Assembly (NCBI GenBank): GCA_049802235.1
Contig: JBARMB010000048.1
Coordinates: forward strand, 18,335-82,334
DNA from: VBDM01 sp049802235
GTDB lineage: Bacteria > Pseudomonadota > Gammaproteobacteria > Burkholderiales > SG8-39
DNA length: 64,000 nucleotides
Direction of reading: 5' to 3'
The notes beneath the pieces were generated by a model. That model was not told the origin of the DNA. It saw nothing but the letters and a program-made list of their open reading frames with translations, and did not search any database. Positions within the stretch are counted from its first letter, which is position 1; each line of letters begins with the position of its first letter. Shown here piece by piece: positions 25,385 through 33,395 of the stretch. The position numbers and the translations under genes were made by a program.

Positions 25385-27053
25385 GTTCCTTGAAGGGTTC
25401 GATACCGATGCGGTGTACCACGTCGATGAAGCGCTCCGCCTCGCTGTCGCGATGATCGAGGTAGCACTCGATCAGCCGCGCGATCACCTCGGGCACCTCG
25501 GCGCGGGCGAAGGACGGACCGATCGCTTTGCCCAGCGACGCGCCCAGCCCGGGCTTGGGAAAACCCGGCCGGGTTTCTCCCTGATTTCCGCCGATCTCGA
25601 TCTGGTACCACTCGGTCCCGTTCTTGTCGACGCCGAGGATGCCGATGTGGCCGACGTGGTGGTGGCCGCAGGCGTTCATGCAGCCGGAAATGTTGAGGTC
25701 CAGCTCGCCGATGTCGTGCAGATAATCGAGGTCGTCGAATCGTTGCTGGATGGCCTCGGCCACCGGGATCGACTTGGCATTGGCGAGGGAGCAGAAATCG
25801 CCGCCCGGGCAGCAGATAATGTTCGTCAGGAGGCCGATGTTGGGGGTGGCGAGGCCGAGCAACTTCGCTTCCCGCCACAGCGAGTGCAGATCCGGCAGCC
25901 GCACGTCGGCGAGAATCAGGTTCTGCTCGTGCGAGACGCGCAACTCGCCGAACGAGTAGCGGTCGGCAAGGCCGGCGATCCTGTCCATCTGTTCGGCGGT
26001 GACGTCGCCGGGCGGAACCCCGGTTCTCTTGAGCGACAGCGTGACGGCGGCATAGCCCGGCTGCTTGTGCGGGTGGACATTGCGCTTCTCCCAGCTCGCG
26101 AACGCGCGATCCGCGGCAGGCGCCGCCTCGAACGCGGCGTCTGTTGTGGGGCATGCGGCGTAGCCCGGGCGAGTGAAGCGGCCCTCGATGCGCGCGACCT
26201 CTTCGGCGACCAGCGTCGCCGGGCCGTCCTTGAGGTGCGCCCACTCGGCTTCGATTTCTTCGCGGAACTTCTCCGGTCCGCGCTCCTTGACCAGGAACTT
26301 GATGCGCGCCTTGTGGATGTTGTCGCGACGTCCGTAGCGGTTATAGACGCGCAGGACCGCATCGAGATAGGTGAGCAGGTGCGGCCACGGCAGGAATTCT
26401 CGCATGACGTGGCCGATGATCGGCGTGCGTCCGAGGCCGCCGCCGACGAGCACCCGGAACCCGACTTCGCCGTTCGCGTCCCGGACTGCGTGCAGCCCAA
26501 TGTCGTGCACGGCCGTTGCAGCGCGGTCGGCCGCGGCGCCGTTCACCGCGATCTTGAACTTGCGCGGCAGGTAGCTGAACTCGGGGTGGAAGGTGGACCA
26601 CTGGCGGATGATTTCGCACCATACGAAGGAATCCACGATTTCGTCCCGGGCGACGCCGGCGAAGTGGTCGGTGGTGGTGTTGCGCACGCAGTTCCCCGAG
26701 GTCTGGATGGCGTGCATCTGCACCGTCGCCAGCTCGGCGAGGATGTCGGGTACCTGCTCGAGCCTGGGCCAGTTGAGCTGCAGGTTCTGGCGCGTGCTGA
26801 AGTGACCGTAGCCGCGGTCGTAGGTACGGGCGATATGCGCGAACTTGCGTAATTGCGTCGATGACAGCAGCCCGTAGGGAATGGCGATGCGCAGCATCGG
26901 CGCGTGACGCTGGATGTAGAGGCCGTTGCGCAGGCGCAGGGCGCGGAATTCCTCCTCGGACAGCTTGCCATCGAGGAAGCGGCGCGTCTGGTCGCGGAAC
27001 TGCGCGACGCGCTGGTTCACGAGTTGCCGGTCGATTTCGTCGTAGATATACAT
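25323..27053 (-). CDS. cysI: Sulfite reductase hemoprotein (nitrite/sulfite reductase family)
   Basis: 576 residues; reduces sulfite to sulfide in cysteine synthesis, using siroheme and a 4Fe-4S cluster. Cluster/siroheme cysteines are in CCPGGDFCSLAN and CMNACGHH. The N-terminal ferredoxin-like half carries STRQNLQLNW. The gene order cysI-DUF934 opposite cysB identifies it as the assimilatory sulfite rather than nitrite enzyme. The ATG at 27053 has no strong ribosome site, and the stop of a 22-codon upstream frame is 7 bp away, so translation may be coupled. Confidence 0.92.
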   Translation of the reverse strand: MYIYDEIDRQLVNQRVAQFRDQTRRFLDGKLSEEEFRALRLRNGLYIQRHAPMLRIAIPYGLLSSTQLRKFAHIARTYDRGYGHFSTRQNLQLNWPRLEQVPDILAELATVQMHAIQTSGNCVRNTTTDHFAGVARDEIVDSFVWCEIIRQWSTFHPEFSYLPRKFKIAVNGAAADRAATAVHDIGLHAVRDANGEVGFRVLVGGGLGRTPIIGHVMREFLPWPHLLTYLDAVLRVYNRYGRRDNIHKARIKFLVKERGPEKFREEIEAEWAHLKDGPATLVAEEVARIEGRFTRPGYAACPTTDAAFEAAPAADRAFASWEKRNVHPHKQPGYAAVTLSLKRTGVPPGDVTAEQMDRIAGLADRYSFGELRVSHEQNLILADVRLPDLHSLWREAKLLGLATPNIGLLTNIICCPGGDFCSLANAKSIPVAEAIQQRFDDLDYLHDIGELDLNISGCMNACGHHHVGHIGILGVDKNGTEWYQIEIGGNQGETRPGFPKPGLGASLGKAIGPSFARAEVPEVIARLIECYLDHRDSEAERFIDVVHRIGIEPFKEHVYGNTDQRASHRRRQLAVA

Positions 27054-27060
27054 AAAAGAG

Positions 27061-27129
27061 CTACCAGCCGCGCCTGCCGCCGCCGACCGTTCCGGCCGCG
27101 AACCGCGAGAAAATGTGGAGCGTGTCCAT
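27061..27129 (-). CDS. Candidate 22-codon leader peptide upstream of cysI
   Basis: ATG at 27129 is preceded by AAGGA at good spacing. The peptide begins MDTLHIFSRF, continues through a Gly/Arg-rich stretch and ends in Trp, with a TAG at 27061. Only 7 bp lie between this stop and the cysI ATG, and cysI itself lacks a clear ribosome site. A leader peptide or coupling frame is inferred from position and signals; there is no Cys codon, so classical Cys attenuation is not supported. Confidence 0.5.
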   Translation of the reverse strand: MDTLHIFSRFAAGTVGGGRRGW

Positions 27130-27169
27130 TCCCGATCCTTGAGAGAGTGGGGATCGTAGCGTGGGTATC

Positions 27170-27230
27170 TAATAACTCCAAATACTTTTATGTTAGGATT
27201 TAATAACCAATAGTTATATAAAGCGGACCC
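27170..27230. promoter_or_regulatory. AT-rich control region between cysI and cysB
   Basis: The 100-bp divergent spacer is strikingly AT-rich compared with its surroundings and contains several TTAT/ATAA half-sites (for example TAATAAC, TTATATAA). LysR-type CysB regulators bind such AT-rich regions next to divergent promoters. No exact operator is claimed. Confidence 0.5.
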
Positions 27231-28172
27231 ATGAATTTTCAGCAATTGCGCGCTGCCAGGGAGACGGTGAGACAGGGACTCAACCTCACCGAAGCAGCCG
27301 GCAAGCTGTTTACCTCGCAACCCGGGGTATCGAAGCAGATCCGTGAACTCGAGCACGAGCTTGGCATCGAAATTTTCGTGCGCCGCGGCAAGCGCATCGT
27401 TGCGCTCACCGAGCCGGGCAAAGCGGTGCTGGAGATCGTCGAGCGTCTGCTGCAGGACGCGGAAAACCTGAAGCAAGTCGGGCGCGAATTCCGGAACCAG
27501 GCTGCGGGCACGCTCGTCATCGCCACCACGCACACGCAGGCGCGTTACGCGCTGCCGACGGTGGTGCGGCAGTTCAGGCACCGCTATCCGAAGGTGCATC
27601 TCACGCTCAAGCAGGGCAACCCGCCCCAGCTCGCGGAGATGGTGCTTGCGGGCGAAGCCGACATCGCGATCGCCACCGAGGCGCTCGAACACTATCCGAA
27701 ACTGCTTGCGCTCCCAGGCTACGGATGGAACCACTGCGTGGTGGTGCCGGCCAAGCATCCGCTTGCCCGTGCCACCCGGGTGACGCTTGAGGACCTGGCG
27801 CGATACCCGCTCATCACTTACGATCCCGCTTTCGCCGGGCGCATGCATATCGACGAAGCATTTGCGGCGCGCGGGATCGTGCCCGACATCGTGCTCACCG
27901 CAATCGACGCCGACGTCATCAAGACTTACGTCGAACTGGGAATGGGCATCGGCATCGTCGCGGCGATGGCGTTCGACGCCAAGCGCGACCCGCATCTGCG
28001 CTCCCTCGACGCAAGCCGTCTGTTCAAAAGCAACACGACGCGCGTCGCCATCCGTCGCGGGGCGTACCTGCGCGGCTATGCCTACGCCTTCCTCGAGTTG
28101 TTCTCCCCCCAACTCACCCGCAAGCTGATCGACACGGCCCTGGCGGGCAAGGCGGAGATGTACGAGCTGTAA
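27231..28172 (+). CDS. cysB: CysB-type LysR transcriptional regulator
   Basis: 313 residues; N-terminal winged HTH (NLTEAAGKLFTSQPGVSKQIRELE) and a CysB-like co-inducer domain, including TTHTQARYALP and LPGYGWNH. CysB activates sulfur assimilation genes, with O-acetylserine as inducer. It is divergent from the sulfite reductase gene it probably controls. The close paralogue Cbl is an alternative but CysB is more likely as the only copy seen. Confidence 0.92.
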   Translation: MNFQQLRAARETVRQGLNLTEAAGKLFTSQPGVSKQIRELEHELGIEIFVRRGKRIVALTEPGKAVLEIVERLLQDAENLKQVGREFRNQAAGTLVIATTHTQARYALPTVVRQFRHRYPKVHLTLKQGNPPQLAEMVLAGEADIAIATEALEHYPKLLALPGYGWNHCVVVPAKHPLARATRVTLEDLARYPLITYDPAFAGRMHIDEAFAARGIVPDIVLTAIDADVIKTYVELGMGIGIVAAMAFDAKRDPHLRSLDASRLFKSNTTRVAIRRGAYLRGYAYAFLELFSPQLTRKLIDTALAGKAEMYEL

Positions 28173-28306
28173 TCCCTTCCGCTTGCCTGAGCCCGTTCGC
28201 ACACGCGTTTCACTACGCCACAAGCTCTCATAACGGGGCGCCGCAAGAATCGGGTGGCAGGGATGAGTCGGCCTGCCTATACTGCCGGCTGACCGATGAG
28301 GAACGC

Positions 28307-29173
28307 ATGAACGCGCTTTTCGACCTCGAATGCGAGACCTACCGCAGCGTCGCGTGCGCGATCGAGTACCTCCGCGACCACGCGCGCGAGCAGCCGCGCC
28401 TGGCGGAAATCGCGGCGCACGTGGGCCTGTCCGAATTTCATTTGCAGCGACAATTCTCGGCGTGGGCGGGAATCAGCCCGAAGCGGTTTCTGCAATTCCT
28501 CACCAAGGAATACGCGAAGGAAGCGCTGCGCCGGTGCGAAGATGTGCTCGAGGCCGCCTACGCCGCCGGCCTGTCGGGCCCCGGACGGCTGCACGACCTG
28601 CTCGTGACCTGCGAAGCCGTGTCGCCCGGCGAACACCGTGCGCTCGGAGAAGGCGTCGTCATTGCCTACGGCTTTCATTCCACGCCGTATGGCGAGGGCC
28701 TGATCGCGAGCACGGCACGCGGCATCTGCCGCTTGAGCTTCGTCGACCGCGGCGGGCGCGAAGCGGCGCTCGCCGAGTTGCGCGCCGCCTGGCCGCGGGC
28801 GCGGCTCGATCCGGATCAGGCCGCGACCGCAAGGCTGATCGCGTCGATATTCCGTCCAGCCAACAACGTAAAGCCCCTGCACCTGTGGGTGAAGGGCAGC
28901 AACTTCCAGATCAAGGTGTGGGAGGCGCTGCTCAGGATCGCGCCCGGTGAGCTGGTCAGCTACCAGGACGTGGCGAGCGCGGTCGGCATGCCGCGCGCTT
29001 CACGCGCGGTCGGCAGCGCCGTCGCCGCCAATCCGGTCGCAATTCTGATTCCCTGCCACCGCGTCATCCGCAAGGCGGGCGACTTCGGCGACTACCGCTG
29101 GGGACTCACGCGCAAGCACGCGCTGATCGCGAGAGAAGCGGCGTCGCAGGCCACGCCGGCCGAAACGGCGTGA
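28307..29173 (+). CDS. Ada-like protein: AraC HTH plus O6-methylguanine methyltransferase
   Basis: 288 residues. The N-terminal AraC-type HTH (about 12-105) is followed by a methylguanine-DNA methyltransferase domain with acceptor cysteine in IPCHRVIRKAG. The DNA-binding wing PRASRAVGSAVAANP precedes it. It lacks the zinc-Cys4 phosphotriester domain of full Ada. Role: repair of alkylated guanine in DNA and probable self-regulation. ATG 28307 follows GAGGAA. Confidence 0.92.
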   Translation: MNALFDLECETYRSVACAIEYLRDHAREQPRLAEIAAHVGLSEFHLQRQFSAWAGISPKRFLQFLTKEYAKEALRRCEDVLEAAYAAGLSGPGRLHDLLVTCEAVSPGEHRALGEGVVIAYGFHSTPYGEGLIASTARGICRLSFVDRGGREAALAELRAAWPRARLDPDQAATARLIASIFRPANNVKPLHLWVKGSNFQIKVWEALLRIAPGELVSYQDVASAVGMPRASRAVGSAVAANPVAILIPCHRVIRKAGDFGDYRWGLTRKHALIAREAASQATPAETA

Positions 29174-29194
29174 CCGAAAGCGGCCTGTTCGCCC

Positions 29195-30505
29195 CTAGTT
29201 TGCGAGCGCCAACAGCATCGCCGCCACGGCGAGCGCCATCACCAGCGTCGCGAACCAGCCGAGGGTTTTGAGGCGGCGCGTGATGGTGAACCGCCCCATG
29301 ATTTCCGGCCGCACCGCCATCAACATCATCACCGCCATGATAGGTACCGAGATTACGCCGTTGATCACGGCGCTCCAGATGAGCGCCTTGACCGGGTCGA
29401 TCGAGGTGAAATTGAGCACTACGCCGATCAGCGTCGCGACGGTGACTATGGCGTAGAAGCCGCGCGCTTCCATGAGGCGCAGCCCCAGCCCGATCGGCCA
29501 GCGGAACGACTCCGCGACCGCGTAGGCGGCCGAGCCCGCGAGGATCGGCACGGCCAGCATGCCGGTACCTACGATTCCCGCGGCGAACAGGACGAACGCG
29601 AACTCCCCGGCGATCGGGCGCAGCGCCTCCGCCGCCTCCGCCGAGGTCTGGATGTCGGTGATGCCGTGCAGGTGCAGGGTGACGGCGGTGGTGAGCATGA
29701 TGAAGAATGCCACGACGTTGGAAAAGGTCATCCCCACGTAGGTGTCGATCTTGATCCGGCGCAGGTGCGCAGCCGCCTGCTCCGGCGCCTCGCGCAACGG
29801 TTCCTCGCCGGGGCCGGCGCGTTGCTCTTCGACTTCCTGCGACGCCTGCCAGAAGAACAGGTAGGGGCTGATGGTGGTGCCGAATACCGCGACCAGCGTC
29901 AACAGATAATCGGCGCGCAACGCCACGTCCGGCAGCAGAGTGTGCCGGAGCACTTCTCCCCAGGGCACGCGCACCACGAACACCGTGGCGACGTAGGCGA
30001 ACAGCGCCAGCGTCAGCCACTTCAGGAACGGAGCGTAGCGCGGGAATGGAATGAAGACCTGCAGTCCGAGCGACACCAGCGCGAACAGCACGACGTACAG
30101 GTACGAGCGCCCGCCGACGAGCAGCTCCATTGCCGCCGACATCGCGCCGAGGTCCGCGGCAATGTTGATGGTGTTCGCGACCAGCAGCAGGCCGACGATG
30201 AAGTGCAGCACCCAGGCCGGGTAGTGCTCGCGGATGTTCGCCGCAAGGCCATGCCCGGTGACGCGGCCGATGCGCGCGCTCACCATCTGGATACCGATCA
30301 TGAGCGGCAGCGTGAAGAATACCGACCACAGCATGCCGTAGCCGAACTGCGCGCCGGCCTGCGAGTAGGTGGCGATGCCGCTCGGGTCGTCGTCGGCCGC
30401 GCCGGCGACGAGGCCGGGCCCGAGGTTCTTGAGCGGAATGCGCGGCACGCCGTCGGCGAACCGCGCAACGGCCGCCGAACGCTTTTTCTCGTTGTTGGTC
30501 GGCAT
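29195..30505 (-). CDS. Nramp-related divalent metal transporter with altered motifs
   Basis: 436 residues and about 11 hydrophobic helices of the Nramp (SLC11) family. The helix-1 motif is DDDPSGIATYSQAG where Mn/Fe Nramps have DPGN, and the helix-6 segment is TTISPYLFFWQ where canonical members have the MPH-containing motif. These changes remove the usual metal-binding Asn and Met. It may therefore belong to the Nramp-related branch that carries Mg2+ or other substrates rather than Mn2+. A soluble insert rich in Glu/Arg/Ala (about 212-240) follows helix 6. The gene is monocistronic. Confidence 0.88.
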   Translation of the reverse strand: MPTNNEKKRSAAVARFADGVPRIPLKNLGPGLVAGAADDDPSGIATYSQAGAQFGYGMLWSVFFTLPLMIGIQMVSARIGRVTGHGLAANIREHYPAWVLHFIVGLLLVANTINIAADLGAMSAAMELLVGGRSYLYVVLFALVSLGLQVFIPFPRYAPFLKWLTLALFAYVATVFVVRVPWGEVLRHTLLPDVALRADYLLTLVAVFGTTISPYLFFWQASQEVEEQRAGPGEEPLREAPEQAAAHLRRIKIDTYVGMTFSNVVAFFIMLTTAVTLHLHGITDIQTSAEAAEALRPIAGEFAFVLFAAGIVGTGMLAVPILAGSAAYAVAESFRWPIGLGLRLMEARGFYAIVTVATLIGVVLNFTSIDPVKALIWSAVINGVISVPIMAVMMLMAVRPEIMGRFTITRRLKTLGWFATLVMALAVAAMLLALAN

Positions 30506-30686
30506 CGGCCTGGCCCGGTTTAAGAGCGCGTTGCAATGAGGCCGGGCGGGCGCATGGCTGATCGCCGTCCGGCCGGACAGCCGTAGTCTAGCGGATATTT
30601 CTTACAGAACCTTGAATCGCCGCGGCCAAAGCAGCGCGTCGCCGGCACCGGGTGCATGCCGTGCCGCATTTGCGGCGGAATCCGTT

Positions 30687-30806
30687 CGGGCCCATAGCCC
30701 GAGCCGTTGCGCCGCTTTCAGCATGGCATCCGCTGGGGCCTAGAGCCCGAGCCGTTGCGCCGTTTTCAGGATGGCATCCGCTCGGGCCTAGAGCCCGAGC
30801 CGTTGC
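30687..30806. repeat. 48-bp tandem repeat at the 3' end of metF
   Basis: GAGCCGTTGC recurs at 30701, 30749 and 30797, exactly 48 bp apart, with the intervening sequence largely conserved. The right-most copy contains the last metF codons and its stop. Each copy holds a hairpin-forming GCTCGGGC/GCCCGAGC-type inverted repeat (weaker in the left copies). Units are contiguous without unique spacers, so it is a minisatellite and not a CRISPR. Confidence 0.85.
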
Positions 30807-31633
30807 CATATCGTCGAGGTCAGCCCCGCTTGGTTCATGGTGTAGAAGTGCAGCCCCGGCGCGTCTTGCGACAACAGCCGGTCGCAGAGCTCGGTGATCA
30901 CGTCCAGCCCCAGACTGCGGATCGCAGCGACATCGTCGCCGAAGCTCTGCATCCTGAGGCGCAGCCAGCGCGGGATTTCGGCGCCGCATGCGTCCGAAAA
31001 ACGGGCGAGCTGCGAGAAGTTCCCGATCGGCATGATGCCGGGAACGACGGGCGCGGCGATGCCCAGCGCCTCGCAGTCGTCGATGAAGCGGAAATAGGAG
31101 TCGGCGCTGAAAAAATACTGCGTGATCGCCGAATTCGCCCCGGCATCGAGCTTGCGCTTGAAGTTGCGCAGGTCGTCCTGCGCGCTCTTTGCCTGCGGAT
31201 GGAACTCTGGATAGCACGCGACGTCGACGTGGAAGTGGTCGCCGGTGTTCTCGCGGATGAACGCGACCAGCTCGTCGGCGTGGCGCAATTCGCCCGCGCT
31301 CGCGGCGCCCGAGGGCAGGTCGCCGCGCAAGGCGACGATGTGCCGGATGCCCTTGGCCTGGTACAGCTCCAGCGTTGCGGCGATGTCGGCGCGCGTGGCG
31401 CCGACGCAGGAGATATGCGGCGCCGCCTCGTAGCCCGCGTCGCGGATCTCCAGCACCGTGCCGAGCGTGCGCTCGCGCGTGGAGCCGCCGGCGCCGTAGG
31501 TGCAGGAGAAGAACTTCGGCTTCAACTGCGCGAGCTGCTTCCAGGTCGCGCGCAGCTTCTCCATACCCTCCGGAGTTTTCGGCGGAAAGAATTCGAAGCT
31601 GAAGCTGCGGGGATATTTTTTCTGGCTTTCCAT
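30788..31633 (-). CDS. metF: Methylenetetrahydrofolate reductase
   Basis: 281 residues; reduces 5,10-methylene-THF to 5-methyl-THF for methionine synthesis. The FAD-binding TIM-barrel family shows SFEFFPPKT at the N-terminus, SCTYGAGGSTRERT, ALRGD and ITQYFF. It is the last gene of the ahcY-metF group on this strand. Its terminal codons form one unit of a 48-bp tandem repeat. Confidence 0.96.
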   Translation of the reverse strand: MESQKKYPRSFSFEFFPPKTPEGMEKLRATWKQLAQLKPKFFSCTYGAGGSTRERTLGTVLEIRDAGYEAAPHISCVGATRADIAATLELYQAKGIRHIVALRGDLPSGAASAGELRHADELVAFIRENTGDHFHVDVACYPEFHPQAKSAQDDLRNFKRKLDAGANSAITQYFFSADSYFRFIDDCEALGIAAPVVPGIMPIGNFSQLARFSDACGAEIPRWLRLRMQSFGDDVAAIRSLGLDVITELCDRLLSQDAPGLHFYTMNQAGLTSTIWQRLGL

Positions 31634-31660
31634 TGGCGGCGATGGCCCGGGGAATTCGTC

Positions 31661-31713
31661 ACCCCCGCGAAACCTGTCCCCGCATGTTTCAAGCGGGGAG
31701 CGGGGATCCAGGT
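31661..31713. repeat. Second copy of the CCCCGC/GCGGGG dispersed repeat
   Basis: The segment TCACCCCCGCGAAACCTG, followed by CCCCGC...AAGCGGGGAGCGGGGATCCAGG, matches the short intergenic repeat at 13655-13687 in its arms and its CCAG end. It lies between ahcY and metF. Confidence 0.65.
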
Positions 31714-31726
31714 GCTCAGAGGCTCC

Positions 31727-33169
31727 CTAGTATCGGTACGCGTCGGACTTGTACGGTCCTGCCTTCGGCACGCCGATGTAGCCCGCCTGCTTGTCGGTGA
31801 GCTCGGTCAGCATCGCGCCGAGCTTCTTCAACTGCAACCGCGCGACTTTCTCGTCGAGGTGCTTGGGCAGCACGTACACGCCCACCGGATACTTGTTCGA
31901 GTTCTTCTGCGCCTCGGTCCAGAGCTCGATCTGCGCCAGGGTCTGGTTGGCGAACGAAGAGCTCATCACGTAGCTCGGATGGCCGGTGCCGCAGCCCAGG
32001 TTCACGAGACGACCTTCGGCGAGCAGGATGATGCGCTTGCCGTCGGGGAAAATGATGTGATCCACCTGCGGCTTGATGTTCTCCCACTTGTGCTGCTTCA
32101 GGCTCGCGACATCGATCTCGTTGTCGAAATGGCCGATGTTGCACACGATCGCCTGGTTCTTCATCTTTTTCATGTGCTCGTGGGTGAGCACGTGGAAGTT
32201 GCCGGTGGCGGTGACGAATATGTCAGCCTTGTCGCAGGCGTAGTCCATGGTGACGACGCGATAGCCTTCCATAGAGGCCTGCAGCGCGCAGATGGGATCG
32301 ATCTCGGTCACCCATACCTGCGCCGAGAGCGCGCGCAGCGCCTGCGCGCTGCCCTTGCCGACGTCGCCGTAGCCCGCGACCACGGCGACCTTGCCGGCGA
32401 TCATGACGTCGGTGGCGCGCTTGATGCCGTCCACCAGCGACTCGCGGCAGCCGTAGAGATTGTCGAACTTCGACTTGGTGACCGAATCGTTGACGTTGAT
32501 GGCAGGGAAGGCGAGCCGGCCTTCCTTGTGCATCTGGTAGAGGCGGTGCACGCCGGTGGTGGTCTCCTCGGAAACGCCCTTGATCTGCTTCAGGCGCTGG
32601 GAGTACCAGCCCGGCTGCGCCGCGAGGCGCTTCCTGATCGCCGCGAACAGGACCGTCTCCTCTTCGCTTCCCGGCTGGTTCAGAACCGACGCGTCGGACT
32701 CGGCCCGGGTGCCGAGGTGCAGCAGCAACGTCGCATCGCCGCCGTCATCGAGGATCATGTTGGAGTGTTTGCCCCCATGTTCGTTACCTGGCCACTCGAA
32801 AATCCTGTGGGTGAACTCCCAGTATTCCTCGAGCGATTCGCCCTTGTAGGCGAATACCGGCGTGCCGCCGGCGGCGATCGCCGCCGCGGCGTGGTCCTGG
32901 GTCGAATAGATGTTGCAGGAAGCCCAGCGCACTTCGGCGCCGAGCGCCTTCAGCGTCTCGATCAGGACCGCCGTCTGGATGGTCATGTGCAGCGAGCCGG
33001 TGATGCGCGCGCCGCGCAGCGGCTGCCGGGAAGCGAATTCCTCGCGGATCGCCATGAGGCCGGGCATCTCGGTCTCGGCGATGGCGATTTCCTTGCGCCC
33101 CCACGCGGCGAGCGAGAGGTCGGCGACTTTGTAGTCGGTGATACTTTTGGACTGCGCTACGGCGCTCAT
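31727..33169 (-). CDS. ahcY: S-adenosylhomocysteine hydrolase
   Basis: 480 residues; NAD-dependent hydrolysis of S-adenosylhomocysteine to adenosine and homocysteine. Landmarks are GSLHMTIQTAVLIETL, the NAD motif VAGYGDVGKG, and the C-terminal KSDAYRY that completes the neighbouring subunit's site. The insert of about 40 residues (around 145-185) is typical of proteobacterial enzymes. ATG 33169 has GGAG upstream. Expression is predicted to rise with SAH through the riboswitch in its leader. Confidence 0.97.
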   Translation of the reverse strand: MSAVAQSKSITDYKVADLSLAAWGRKEIAIAETEMPGLMAIREEFASRQPLRGARITGSLHMTIQTAVLIETLKALGAEVRWASCNIYSTQDHAAAAIAAGGTPVFAYKGESLEEYWEFTHRIFEWPGNEHGGKHSNMILDDGGDATLLLHLGTRAESDASVLNQPGSEEETVLFAAIRKRLAAQPGWYSQRLKQIKGVSEETTTGVHRLYQMHKEGRLAFPAINVNDSVTKSKFDNLYGCRESLVDGIKRATDVMIAGKVAVVAGYGDVGKGSAQALRALSAQVWVTEIDPICALQASMEGYRVVTMDYACDKADIFVTATGNFHVLTHEHMKKMKNQAIVCNIGHFDNEIDVASLKQHKWENIKPQVDHIIFPDGKRIILLAEGRLVNLGCGTGHPSYVMSSSFANQTLAQIELWTEAQKNSNKYPVGVYVLPKHLDEKVARLQLKKLGAMLTELTDKQAGYIGVPKAGPYKSDAYRY

Positions 33170-33199
33170 CACGCGCTCCTTTCGATTAAGAAAAAAGTT

Positions 33200-33276
33200 C
33201 GTGAGCGCCGTTGCAATGTGGACCCCCCGAGCCTGGCGGACCGCTGTTGGGCCCGTCGCAACGCTCCTCGGGGAGG
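33200..33276 (-). promoter_or_regulatory. S-adenosylhomocysteine (SAH) riboswitch
   Basis: The ahcY leader reads CCCCGAGGAGCGTTGCGACG, continues with GGCCC and CAGGCTCGGGG, and ends GCAACGGCGCTCACG. This is the published SAH-riboswitch consensus: CCGAGGAGCG pairs with CTCGG, and GAGCGTTGC pairs with GCAACGGCGCTC to form the pseudoknot helix next to the ribosome site region. The predicted transcription start falls at its 5' edge. SAH binding turns ahcY on. Confidence 0.93.
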
Positions 33277-33282
33277 GGCGCA

Positions 33283-33311
33283 ATTGTAGCGCAGGCGCAG
33301 CCCGCTCGCCA
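33283..33311 (-). promoter_or_regulatory. ahcY promoter
   Basis: TACAAT (33283-33288, complement) with a 17-bp spacer to a weak TGGCGA -35 predicts a start close to 33276, the first bases of the SAH riboswitch. The agreement with the riboswitch 5' end supports it. Confidence 0.55.
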
Positions 33312-33345
33312 GCATCTTACCCGCCGGTTTCCGGAGGGCAGTTGT

Positions 33346-33386
33346 GGCAATAAAAAAAGCCGGAAAAGCCGGCCTTTTTTATTGCC
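33346..33386. terminator. Bidirectional terminator downstream of metK
   Basis: GGCAATAAAAAA and TTTTTTATTGCC flank a GCCGG-AAAAG-CCGGC hairpin, giving a long near-symmetrical stem with A and T runs on both sides. It terminates metK (stop at 33396) and would also work in the other direction. Confidence 0.85.
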
Positions 33387-33395
33387 TGAGGCGAA

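Noticed and set aside
27054..28223. N-terminal extension of the sulfite reductase frame to 28223
   Set aside because: The extension is antisense to cysB and lacks family similarity; the enzyme's normal N-terminus begins at 27053.
30687..30806. Looked at first like a short CRISPR array
   Set aside because: The 48-bp units are contiguous and nearly the same throughout, with no unique spacers; one unit encodes the end of metF.
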